Positions 18,334 through 25,159 of a stretch of DNA of 64,000 nucleotides are shown piece by piece. The notes beneath the pieces were generated by a model. It made no database searches, had not been told where the DNA came from, and saw only the letters and a list, made by a program, of their open reading frames with translations. Numbering within the stretch: position 1 is the first letter of the stretch; each line of letters opens with the position of its first letter. Position numbers and translations under genes: made by a program. The stretch covers positions 744,001 through 808,000 of the forward strand of contig NZ_QXJC01000003.1 in the NCBI RefSeq assembly GCF_003570885.1. The letters are read 5' to 3'. Source of the stretch: Simplicispira hankyongi. Lineage in GTDB: Bacteria; Pseudomonadota; Gammaproteobacteria; Burkholderiales; Burkholderiaceae_C.

Positions 18334-18783
18334 TCAGCGTGCGGGCCGGCACAGTTCGCGCAGACGGCTTTCGAGGGCACTTGCGTCCAGGCTGGTGAAA
18401 TCCGCATCGTGCACCCACTGCAGCCGGGCGGCCACGGCATGGCTCAGAACGGCCTTGAGGGCTCCCAGGAAGGGGCTGGATGCCGTGAGCCACAAGGCCT
18501 CGTATTCCCCCTGTGCCAGGCCCTCCTCGAGCCGTGCCGCCAGTTCACAGGCGAACTGGTGCATCACCTTCTGGCGCGTGCTGGTGTGCGGCTCGAAGTG
18601 CGCGGCAGCTGTGCTGTTGTCGCTGCTCTCATGGCCCTGGCGGTCCCGTTCAAGTTCACCATCCTTGAGACGACCTTGGGGAAAGTCGATGGTCTCCAGC
18701 GCCACCAGCGGATCGCCCGCGCCGGCACGGCTGAAGAATCGGGCCAGGGCCCCGTTGGCAACCAGAATCCACTGCTTACTCAT
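18334..18783 (-). CDS. host-attachment-type protein
   Basis: A 149-residue protein starting MSKQWILVANGALARFFSRA, with the family's central HQFACELAARLEEGLAQGEYEALWLTASSPFLGALKAVL. It matches the small family annotated as protein required for attachment to host cells (PF10116 type); its biochemical role is not known. Such genes often sit among stress genes, as here. ATG 18783 is preceded by GGAA. Its promoter region has a TTGA-N6-TCA(G) box with TAGATT exactly 22 bases downstream, so low-oxygen control is likely. Confidence 0.8.
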   Translation of the reverse strand: MSKQWILVANGALARFFSRAGAGDPLVALETIDFPQGRLKDGELERDRQGHESSDNSTAAAHFEPHTSTRQKVMHQFACELAARLEEGLAQGEYEALWLTASSPFLGALKAVLSHAVAARLQWVHDADFTSLDASALESRLRELCRPAR

Positions 18784-18840
18784 AGCCGTTCCTTTCCGAA
18801 TCGAGGGCTCCCAATCTAGGACCAGCGAGGGCACACGCCA

Positions 18841-18854
18841 CTGAGTGCGATCAA
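18841..18854 (-). promoter_or_regulatory. FNR/DNR-type box upstream of the host-attachment-type gene
   Basis: On the minus strand TTGATCGCACTCAG (one mismatch to TTGA-N6-TCAA). A -10-like TAGATT (18813-18818) begins exactly 22 bases downstream, the class II activator geometry (box centred at -41.5). The predicted start site is about 25 bp before the ATG. Confidence 0.55.
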
Positions 18855-19074
18855 CACGGATGCAGGCGGGGAGCGCAACAGGCGGGCGCCTTCGCCACAG
18901 AACCCCGTGCACGATGGGGCGCGGATTCCCATTCGTGCCGACGCCGAAGGCGGACCACCAGCGTCCTGCAGAGAGGCGGGCTGGCGCACGAGGGCGACGT
19001 GGCCGACGCGGGTGGGCTATCGGCCCAGGCCGGGGCGGTACAGCAGAGAGCGGGGCATCGCACCTGCGCGGCCA

Positions 19075-19088
19075 TTGAGTACGCTCAA
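19075..19088 (+). promoter_or_regulatory. FNR/DNR-type box upstream of the universal stress protein gene
   Basis: TTGAGTACGCTCAA, a perfect TTGA-N6-TCAA match and nearly a perfect palindrome. CAGACT at 19111-19116 begins exactly 22 bases downstream as a weak -10. It predicts a start near 19123 and a leader of about 160 bases. Confidence 0.6.
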
Positions 19089-19285
19089 GGCCACCGCCTG
19101 CGGCACCGCACAGACTGAAGGCCTCTGCTGCACACAGCATCTGGCGGGAAAGTGGTTTCGCAATCCGGCCCTGGAGACCGCACTGCGGCGGTCATCTGTA
19201 CAAGCGTGGCGCAGACGTGAAGCGCCACCTACCGCCAGCCTGACGGCAGTTGGCACATCCCATCCTGGGGACAAGGAGGATCACC

Positions 19286-19711
19286 ATGTTCAAGGTCCTG
19301 ATTGCAGTCGACGGCTCCGAGCACGCCAACCACGCTATCGAGGCCGTGGCGTGGCTGCCGCGCGGACCGGGTGGCCTGGAGGTGGCGCTCGTGAACGTGA
19401 GCAACCCGGTGTACTACGGCGAACTCCCGGCCCTGGCGCAGGAGGAGGTCGAGAGGGCCCGGCGTGAACGGCAGGAGCGGATTCTGGAAGAGGCGGCGCA
19501 GCGGGCACGAGGCCTGGGCCTGATAGTGGGTGGCAAGCACGGCACGAGTGGATCGGTGGCCGAGGAGATCGTGGGGCTGGCGCGTGAGACCAGTGCCGAT
19601 CAGATCGCCATGGGCACGCGCGGCCTGGGAGCGGCGGGCAGCCTCTTCCTCGGCTCGGTGGCCCTGGGCGTGGTGCACCGTTCGCATGTGCCCGTGTTGT
19701 TGGTGAAGTGA
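19286..19711 (+). CDS. universal stress protein, single UspA domain
   Basis: A 141-residue UspA-domain protein: MFKVLIAVDGSEHANHAIEAV at the N-terminus and the ATP-binding loop MGTRGLGAAGSLFLGSVALGVVHRSHVPVLLV at the end, fitting G-2x-G-9x-G-S/T. ATG 19286 follows AAGGAGGATCACC, an ideal ribosome site, so the longer reading from 19250 is rejected. First gene of a plus-strand unit with the flavodoxin-like and solenoid membrane proteins. The FNR-type box upstream points to induction at low oxygen, as for anaerobic Usp proteins of Pseudomonas (known for the family; inferred here). Confidence 0.92.
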   Translation: MFKVLIAVDGSEHANHAIEAVAWLPRGPGGLEVALVNVSNPVYYGELPALAQEEVERARRERQERILEEAAQRARGLGLIVGGKHGTSGSVAEEIVGLARETSADQIAMGTRGLGAAGSLFLGSVALGVVHRSHVPVLLVK

Positions 19712-19720
19712 GGTGGCGAC

Positions 19721-20281
19721 ATGTCCGCGAAAGATGTCTGTGAAAGGAACCCCGCCGTGAACCGCATCCTGGTTGTCCACTACTCCCGAACGGGCCACAC
19801 CGACCACGTGGCCAGGCATATTGCGGCCTCCTGCCACGCCGACATCGAGCGCATCGAGGACCGACAGAGCCGGGGGGGCATGTCTGGCTACCTGCGCAGC
19901 GCAGTCGAAGCACTTCTCGGTTGGCGCCCGCCGATCGAACCCGGACACCACCGCCCGAGCGACTACGACCTCGTGATCCTGGGTATGCCCGTATGGTTCT
20001 GGGGCGTGGCCAGTCCGATGCGCACCTGGGTGGAGCGCCACCACAGCGAACTGGACAATGTGGCGGTGTTTTGCACTTGCGGCGGTTCCGGATACGACAA
20101 GGCACTGGACGACCTGGAGCGTTTGTGTGGCCGCCCTGCATTGGCGCGGCTGGCCCTGGCCGAACGCGCGGTGGCGAAATGCCAGCACAACCCGGCATTC
20201 CACCAATTCCTGCTCGAACTCAAGCGGGCGCGCTCAATCCCCAGTTTCACTGCCTCCACGTATGGTCAGGCGCACGCCTGA
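19721..20281 (+). CDS. flavodoxin-like fold protein
   Basis: A 186-residue protein with a flavodoxin phosphate loop HYSRTGHTDHVARHIA near residues 20-35, then DYDLVILGMPVWFWGVASPMRTWV and VAVFCTCGGSGYDKALDDLE, the three flavin-contacting loops of the long-chain flavodoxin/WrbA group. Probably binds FMN and acts in electron transfer or quinone reduction. Ten bases after the Usp stop and seven before the next gene, so cotranscribed. Start could also be GTG 19757 (VNRILVVHYS), which matches family length better; ATG 19721 is preceded by GAGG. Confidence 0.8.
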   Translation: MSAKDVCERNPAVNRILVVHYSRTGHTDHVARHIAASCHADIERIEDRQSRGGMSGYLRSAVEALLGWRPPIEPGHHRPSDYDLVILGMPVWFWGVASPMRTWVERHHSELDNVAVFCTCGGSGYDKALDDLERLCGRPALARLALAERAVAKCQHNPAFHQFLLELKRARSIPSFTASTYGQAHA

Positions 20282-20287
20282 AGCACC

Positions 20288-21427
20288 ATGAAAGCCGCTG
20301 TACTGGTTTTTCTCGGCCTGTCGGCATCCGCCGCGTTCTGCCAGCCAGCGGCGGTCAAGCAGAACGTGCAGATGATGGGTCCATCGGTGCGCTCTGAAGC
20401 GGTGGTCGAGGGCGACTTCGCCGCGATGGGCGGGCATGTACTGGTGAGCCTCCCCGTGGCTGGCGACGCCCTGCTCCTGGGTGGCACGGTCGATGTGCAC
20501 GCTCCAGTGGGCGACGACCTGCGCGCCGCCGGAGGCGATGTGGTCGTCGAAAGCTCCATCGGTGGCGACGTGCTGGCCGCAGCCGGCAACCTCAGGCTGA
20601 CCAAGGCCGCGCGAGTGGCGGGTGGCGCCGAGCTCGCGGGTGGCGATGTGCGGGTGGACGGCCGGGTGGAGGGTTCGCTGAACGTGCGCGCCCGGCGGCT
20701 GGTGCTCAACGGACCGGTAGGCGGCAACGTGCAGGCCGCCGTCGAGGAACTCGAACTCGGGCCAGAGGCCCACGTCGGGGGCAGCTTGCGCCATACCGCA
20801 TCCGCCCCCACGCAAGATCCGGCCGCGGTGGTTTCAGGCCCTGTGGAACGTGTCGACTGGCTGTTTGGCGAACGCCAGCGATGGAACGGCAGGCACCCCA
20901 TGCACGAAGGGCGGTGGCCCGCCATGGGTGGGTGGTGGTTGCTGGTGCCGCTGTCCATGGGCCTGCTCGGTGTGCTGACCTTGGCCGGTCTCGTGCTGTT
21001 CGTCTTTTCCCACTTTGCCGATCAGGCGGCGCACCAGATCGAGACCCGACCCTGGCTCGCCTTGGGCGTTGGCGCGGGGTTGCTGGTCGCCCTGCCGATG
21101 CTGGCCCTGCTGCTCCTCTTCACGCTGCTGGGCATCCCGCTGGGCCTGGTGGTCATGGCCTTGTACCCGCCGCTGTTGCTGCTCGGCTGGTTGATTGGTG
21201 CGTTGTTTGCGGCGCGTTGGCTGGCAGCGCGCACCCGGCGAGGCCAAGTCACCGGGCCGGCTGTGTCCTACGGCTGGATGGCCGTGGCCGTGATCGCCTT
21301 GCTCATGGCCGGGATGATTCCCATCGTTGGACCCCTGCTGGCGACCGCCACCATGGCCGTCGGCCTGGGCGCCTGCGTGCTGGAGTGGCGCCGCCGACTG
21401 GCCAGCCGCCCCAGGGACACGCCTTGA
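20288..21427 (+). CDS. membrane-anchored bactofilin-like beta-solenoid protein
   Basis: A 379-residue protein. A Sec-type signal (MKAAVLVFLGLSASAAFC) is followed by short glycine-rich rungs (residues about 35-170, repeating GG-V-V-pattern: VAGDALLLGGTVDVHAPVGD, LRAAGGDVVVES, GGDVLAAAGNLRL, RVDGRVEGSLNV), like a bactofilin solenoid, here presumably periplasmic. The C-terminal half has about five membrane helices (WWLLVPLSMGLLGVLTLAGLVLF and following). The signal plus solenoid plus membrane domain layout is seen in the polymer-forming family but its function is unknown. Third gene in the Usp unit. Confidence 0.75.
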   Translation: MKAAVLVFLGLSASAAFCQPAAVKQNVQMMGPSVRSEAVVEGDFAAMGGHVLVSLPVAGDALLLGGTVDVHAPVGDDLRAAGGDVVVESSIGGDVLAAAGNLRLTKAARVAGGAELAGGDVRVDGRVEGSLNVRARRLVLNGPVGGNVQAAVEELELGPEAHVGGSLRHTASAPTQDPAAVVSGPVERVDWLFGERQRWNGRHPMHEGRWPAMGGWWLLVPLSMGLLGVLTLAGLVLFVFSHFADQAAHQIETRPWLALGVGAGLLVALPMLALLLLFTLLGIPLGLVVMALYPPLLLLGWLIGALFAARWLAARTRRGQVTGPAVSYGWMAVAVIALLMAGMIPIVGPLLATATMAVGLGACVLEWRRRLASRPRDTP

Positions 21428-21522
21428 GCCGCAGTTCCCATCTGCACCGCGCAGGGGTGTTCCTGGGCACCGGCAAAATGGAGTTCCTTGTGCGACCGGG
21501 GCACCCAGTTTCCCAAGCACGC

Positions 21523-22344
21523 TCAATGCGACAGCAACACCGGCAGCGTCATCGAGGCCAACACGGTATGCGAGGCGCCCCCCAGCACCCATTCGCGCGC
21601 TCGGCGGTGCCCGTAGCAGCCCATCACAAGCAAATCCGCCCCCACATCCGCAGCCATCGACAGCAGGTGGCTGCCCACATCGTTGCCCTCAGGACCTCCC
21701 GCATGCACCGTGATGTCCACGCCATGCACGCGCAGATAGCCCTGGAGCGAGCGCAGCGGCGCATCCGTGGCTCTACCGAAACACACCCCGTGCACATGCC
21801 GTGCGCGCTGCAGCCAGGGCAGGGCGGCCGACAGCGCCCGGGCGGCCTCCCGGGTCTCCTTCCAGGCCACCAGCACGTTGCGCCCGACGGGACCGATCGC
21901 GCCGGCGTAGGGCAGAACAAGGGCGGGACGGCCGCTCTCGAGCAGCACGCTGGAGACAAAGTCCGCCGGCAATTGCACGGCCGCGGGGTCGTCCGCATCG
22001 CGCTGGCCCAGGATCATCAGATCGGTATAAAGCGCCCGGCGCGCAAAGCCCCACGGCCCATCGGCCAGCGGCTCGGCCCAGCGCAGCCGCTCACTCTCGC
22101 CCACGAGTTGCCGGAAGGTGCTGCGCATTTTCTCGATGGCTTCCTGGTCCAGATCCTCCATCAGGGCGATGGTTGCTGCCGCACCCTCGATGGCGAATGG
22201 GTAGCTCACCAGGGCCGTCAACAGGCAGGGCTGACCGATGACCTCGGCCTCGAAATCGTCCGCTAACTGGCGCGCCAGCTTGATGCGCTCTGGCGTGCGG
22301 GCGGAACTGTCGAGGTGCAGCAGGATGGTTCTGGGTGTTTGCAT
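21523..22344 (-). CDS. universal stress protein, tandem UspA domains
   Basis: A 273-residue protein of two UspA domains. The first (residues 1-145) opens with RTILLHLDSSARTPERIKLA but has a degenerate nucleotide loop. The second (about 150-273) ends with the intact GADLLVMGCYGHRRAREWVLGGASHTVLASMTLPVLL, matching G-2x-G-9x-G-S. Tandem Usp proteins with one active domain are common. It is the last gene of the minus-strand chaperone unit (68 bp after the Hsp20 stop). Convergent with the solenoid protein gene; the 95-bp gap between them holds no feature. Confidence 0.88.
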   Translation of the reverse strand: MQTPRTILLHLDSSARTPERIKLARQLADDFEAEVIGQPCLLTALVSYPFAIEGAAATIALMEDLDQEAIEKMRSTFRQLVGESERLRWAEPLADGPWGFARRALYTDLMILGQRDADDPAAVQLPADFVSSVLLESGRPALVLPYAGAIGPVGRNVLVAWKETREAARALSAALPWLQRARHVHGVCFGRATDAPLRSLQGYLRVHGVDITVHAGGPEGNDVGSHLLSMAADVGADLLVMGCYGHRRAREWVLGGASHTVLASMTLPVLLSH

Positions 22345-22412
22345 ACGCGTTCACTCCCTCTAAAGTGGCGGTACCCACATTGGTACCTGCGCTTGCACCG
22401 ATTGAAACGCGC

Positions 22413-22892
22413 CTATGCCGCATGGACGGGAATGCGCCGACCGCGCTCGCGGTCTGCGCGCGGCATGTCGATGCGCAACACGCCGCTGCGGTAGTGTGCC
22501 TGGGTGCGCTCTGCATCGACCGCATGCGGCAGGACCAGGTTGCGCCGGAAGCTGCCGTAGGCGCACTGAACCAGGCGGTAGCTGCCATCGCCGCTCTCTT
22601 GCTCAAGGTGCTTTTCACCCGACACGCTGAGTCGGTCGCCGTCGATGTCGATCTGCAGATCTTCCCGGTTCATGCCGGGCAGCTCCATGCGCACGATGAT
22701 GCGGTCATCCTCCACGCGCAGGTCGGCGGCCACCAGCCCCCAACTTGCACGGGCATCGCGGCCGGACAGGTCGCTGCGCCGAAAGCGCGTGAGCGCCCCG
22801 CCGGCACGCCTGCGCAGGTCTCTCCAGCCGTGCGCCAGCGAAGCCCAGGCCTGTTGCGCGCCCTGCTGCCAAGGTTTGGTCAGCGTGCTCAT
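22413..22892 (-). CDS. Hsp20 small heat-shock protein (second in pair)
   Basis: A 159-residue alpha-crystallin-domain protein: basic N-terminal arm, then RIIVRMELPGMNREDLQIDIDGDRLSVSGEK and YGSFRRNLVLPHAVDAERTQAHYRSGVLRIDMP, and a C-terminal RRIPV, a variant of the I-x-I/V anchor. Holds unfolding proteins without ATP. Starts 4 bp after the stop of the neighbouring hsp20, so the two are co-made, probably as co-assembling class A/B partners (inference). Confidence 0.92.
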   Translation of the reverse strand: MSTLTKPWQQGAQQAWASLAHGWRDLRRRAGGALTRFRRSDLSGRDARASWGLVAADLRVEDDRIIVRMELPGMNREDLQIDIDGDRLSVSGEKHLEQESGDGSYRLVQCAYGSFRRNLVLPHAVDAERTQAHYRSGVLRIDMPRADRERGRRIPVHAA

Positions 22893-22896
22893 GGCA

Positions 22897-23325
22897 TCAC
22901 GCGATCGCGATTCGCTTGCTGGAGCTATCCGCCTTCTTCGGCAAGGTCAGGGTCAGGATGCCATCCTTGTAGCTGGCCTCGACCTTGCTTTCGTCCACCG
23001 GACAAGCCAAGCTGAAGCTGCGGCTGGCGTAGCCCTCCTGGCGTTCGCGGCGCAGCATGCGGCCACCGTTGCCTTTTTCCTCTTTCTCGGACTTGATTTC
23101 GGCGCTGATGGTGACCATGCTGCCGTCGATGCGTACGTCGATATCGTCTTTCTTCACGCCGGGAATCTCGGCCTTGACGGCGTAGCTGCCGTCCTGCTCG
23201 GAGAGGTCCAGTTTGATGCGCGGCGCTGCTTCCGGCATCTCGACGCGCCATGGGCGCATGAAGGAGCGCAATGCATCGTCGAAGGGGTCAATGGCAAAAG
23301 GATCCAGAGGGAGAAGCTCGTTCAT
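22897..23325 (-). CDS. Hsp20 small heat-shock protein (first in pair)
   Basis: A 142-residue alpha-crystallin-domain protein (PRIKLDLSEQDGSYAVKAEIPGVKKDDIDVRIDGSMVTISAE, then SFSLACPVDESKVEASYKDGILTLTLPKK) with C-terminal RIAIA carrying the I-x-I motif. ATG 23325 is chosen because AGGAG lies upstream; the longer reading to 23487 crosses the candidate FNR-type promoter. It begins the hsp20-hsp20-usp unit. Confidence 0.92.
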   Translation of the reverse strand: MNELLPLDPFAIDPFDDALRSFMRPWRVEMPEAAPRIKLDLSEQDGSYAVKAEIPGVKKDDIDVRIDGSMVTISAEIKSEKEEKGNGGRMLRRERQEGYASRSFSLACPVDESKVEASYKDGILTLTLPKKADSSSKRIAIA

Positions 23326-23433
23326 GGTAATGCTCCTGTTGAACGGTGGAGATGGATTGCCTGACAGGTCCACGACATCACGAGGAATGTGCCAATGCAG
23401 GAAAGATGTTGAAACGGCAAGGTCCTGGCGCCA

Positions 23434-23447
23434 TTGAGTGAACGCAA
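23434..23447 (-). promoter_or_regulatory. FNR/DNR-type box upstream of the hsp20 pair
   Basis: On the minus strand TTGCGTTCACTCAA (one mismatch). CAACAT (23406-23411) begins exactly 22 bases downstream as a possible -10, predicting a leader of about 75 bases. Confidence 0.45.
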
Positions 23448-23473
23448 TGCGGAAGCACTCTCTGGCGATGCCA

Positions 23474-23935
23474 TCAAGTGCGCTCACGCTGCTCGCGCAG
23501 GGATTCCGTCTCGATCACCGCGGCCATCTCGCGCATCTGCTCGGACATCAGGGAGAGCACGTCGTCCATCGTCACCAGCCCGACCAGAACCCCTTGCGGC
23601 TTGACCACCGGCAACCGGCGGATGCCCTTGCGCCGCATGGTCGCGAGCAGGTCCTTGATCGAGTCGTCTTCCAGTGCGCTGATCAATTCATGGCCCATCA
23701 CATCACCCACCGTGAGCTGGGCCGGGTTGAGTTCGTTGGCCACTACCGCCACCACGATGTCGCGATCTGTGAGCAGGCCCACCACCAGCGGCCCTGCTCC
23801 GGTTTCGTCAACAACGACCAGAGAGCCGACATGCCGCTTGCGCATGAGTTGCGCCGCCTTCACCAACGACAGACCGCGTTCGGCGACCACCACGATACGG
23901 TTGCAGATATCTCTTGCCAGCATCTTTTCATGCAT
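23474..23935 (-). CDS. tandem CBS-domain protein
   Basis: A 153-residue protein of two CBS motifs: one from residue 1 (ICNRIVVVAERGLSLVKAAQLMRKRHVGSLVVVDE) and one from about 75 (VGDVMGHELISALEDDSIKDLLATMRRKGIRRLPVVKPQGVLVGLVTMDDVLSLM). CBS pairs bind adenine nucleotides and sense energy charge. No catalytic domain is attached. The start lies 47 bp after the BON gene stop, so both are likely one transcript. Confidence 0.9.
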   Translation of the reverse strand: MHEKMLARDICNRIVVVAERGLSLVKAAQLMRKRHVGSLVVVDETGAGPLVVGLLTDRDIVVAVVANELNPAQLTVGDVMGHELISALEDDSIKDLLATMRRKGIRRLPVVKPQGVLVGLVTMDDVLSLMSEQMREMAAVIETESLREQRERT

Positions 23936-23982
23936 GTCGCTCTCCAGCCAAGTTGCTTGATCAAGGCCGCGCGGATCGGACC

Positions 23983-24636
23983 TCAGGAGTTGACGCGCAA
24001 CTCGTTGTCCACCCGGGTGACGCCGGGCGCCGACCAGGCCGCGCCCTGGGCAGCCTCGCGCTCGGCCCAGGTGTGCACCGAGCCGCGCAGTACGGCCGTC
24101 GAACCGTTGATGCTTACCTCAATGCCCTTGGCCTCGCGCTCGGCCCGGCGGGTCAGCGCGTCCCGGATGCGTTTTTCAATGTTGCCCGGTGTGGTTCGGG
24201 GTTTGAGCACAATGGCGTTGCTGACGCCCACGACCCCGAGCAAGGGTCGCACCAGATTGGCTGCGGTGGCCCGCTGGTATTCCCAGTCGACCTCCCCGCT
24301 GAGTGTGACCCAGCCCTTCTCGACCTTGGCCTTGATGCGTTCGGCCGGTACGGAACTGTGCCAGGCGAGTGCGGTCTCCACCGCATGGGCGATCTCCGTG
24401 TCGCTGCGCTTGCTGCCGCCGTTCAGCTTCACATCGATCTCGATCGCCACGGCGCGCACGCCAGCCACCCTCTGCACCACCTTCTCCACCTCGTACTTCT
24501 CGATGAAGCTATCCAATTGGCCGGACAACGTGACCACTCCGTCCTTGACCGCCACACCCACCTCGGCGGCATTGATCGAAGGGTCCCAGTCGAGTTCGTC
24601 CTCCACGTCCTTCTTGATCTGTATATCGGATTTCAT
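23983..24636 (-). CDS. triple BON-domain protein
   Basis: A 217-residue protein containing three BON domains (residues about 1-68, 76-143 and 148-217), each with the V-x-V-x-x-G-x-V-x-L-x-G core (VAVKDGVVTLSGQLDS, AKVEKGWVTLSGEVDW, VSINGSTAVLRGSVHT). There is no signal peptide, so it is cytoplasmic, unlike OsmY. BON domains bind membranes or ligands; the role is unknown. ATG 24636 is preferred over TTG 24642. Only 26 bp separate this start from an intrinsic terminator upstream, so the gene must be reached by readthrough or antitermination. Confidence 0.88.
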   Translation of the reverse strand: MKSDIQIKKDVEDELDWDPSINAAEVGVAVKDGVVTLSGQLDSFIEKYEVEKVVQRVAGVRAVAIEIDVKLNGGSKRSDTEIAHAVETALAWHSSVPAERIKAKVEKGWVTLSGEVDWEYQRATAANLVRPLLGVVGVSNAIVLKPRTTPGNIEKRIRDALTRRAEREAKGIEVSINGSTAVLRGSVHTWAEREAAQGAAWSAPGVTRVDNELRVNS

Positions 24637-24662
24637 GTTCAACCTTTCTGTTGAGAGGTGTG

Positions 24663-24699
24663 AAAAAAGATGGCCTGCCGTCCTTTCGGAGGGCAGGCC
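24663..24699 (-). terminator. intrinsic terminator just upstream of the BON gene
   Basis: Read on the minus strand: stem GGCCTGCC / GGCAGGCC (24699-24672) with a further inner CC/GG pairing, then ATC and TTTTTT (24668-24663). It sits inside the leader of the BON-CBS unit, 27 bp before the start codon. Confidence 0.7.
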
Positions 24700-24851
24700 A
24701 AGGTGAAGGTCCCCGGCAAGACCCTCTCGGGCTCAACCGGTCTGAGGTTGCCTTCATCCCTTCATGGGGTGATTGACACTCCACGAACATTCCCCTGAGG
24801 GAAATCCTCACTTGGCCTTTGCATTTCGGTTTGACCCGTAGAGGCATCGGC
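24663..24851 (-). ncRNA. predicted low-oxygen-induced leader or small RNA, about 190 nt
   Basis: A perfect box TTGAGCATGCTCAA (24886-24899) is followed on the minus strand by exactly 22 bases and then GATACT (24863-24858), a 4/6 match to TATAAT, predicting a start near 24851. The transcript would end at the intrinsic terminator at 24663. It could be a free small RNA (compare FnrS-type RNAs of enterobacteria) or an attenuating leader for BON-CBS. A 20-codon frame without a ribosome site (ATG at about 24822) is the only internal ORF I see. I recognise no known riboswitch class. Confidence 0.45.
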
Positions 24852-24885
24852 AATTGCAGTATCGGCGGCGCCGGTGGCTGGCCCG

Positions 24886-24899
24886 TTGAGCATGCTCAA
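24886..24899 (-). promoter_or_regulatory. FNR/DNR-type box for the BON leader/small RNA
   Basis: TTGAGCATGCTCAA is a perfect TTGA-N6-TCAA match and a perfect palindrome. GATACT stands at the exact class II distance on the minus strand. Confidence 0.65.
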
Positions 24900-25011
24900 C
24901 GCGGCCTCAGATCATGCAAACGATGGAGAAACACTGCGGATTTCCGTACTGCGGGAAATCCTCGCACGGCGAGCAAGGGGCCACCCCGGAAGGGCTTCGC
25001 GGCGGGCCCCG

Positions 25012-25025
25012 TTGAGCGGAATCAA
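25012..25025. promoter_or_regulatory. second FNR/DNR-type box in the BON upstream region
   Basis: TTGAGCGGAATCAA, a perfect TTGA-N6-TCAA match. No -10-like hexamer stands 22 bases away in either direction, so it may be an upstream auxiliary site or chance. The stretch 24637-25159 (523 bp) around it contains no gene. Confidence 0.4.
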
Positions 25026-25159
25026 TCGATCCCGCTGTCCGCGATGCCAGGAAGCGGGACCGATGTTCGGCGATGCGGTGTTCGCCCTCCGGGCCGAGCC
25101 CTGCAAGCCCTGCTCAAGACGCCTGCCCGCATGGCGGTCCTGTGCCCACTGCTGCTTCG

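Larger units (their letters stand above)
18784..19285. other. 502-bp divergent intergenic region at the head of the stress island
   Basis: No convincing gene on either strand; open frames here lack family resemblance and a ribosome site. It holds two FNR/DNR-type boxes (18841-18854 and 19075-19088), one for each divergent unit, and an interrupted 8-bp inverted repeat CGCCTTCG...CGAAGGCG (about 18890-18955). Confidence 0.6.

Noticed and set aside
18784-19285. Open frames in the divergent region at the head of the stress island
   Set aside because: No ribosome sites, biased composition, and no resemblance to known families; the regulatory boxes explain the space better.
23950-23966. CTTGATCAAG before the CBS gene as an FNR-type box
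   Set aside because: The two half-sites touch without the 6-base spacer needed.
24663-24851. Assigning the BON leader to a known riboswitch class because of a CCGAGAG string and paired GACC/GGTC
   Set aside because: Only a few bases in common with guanidine-type consensus; overall layout does not match.
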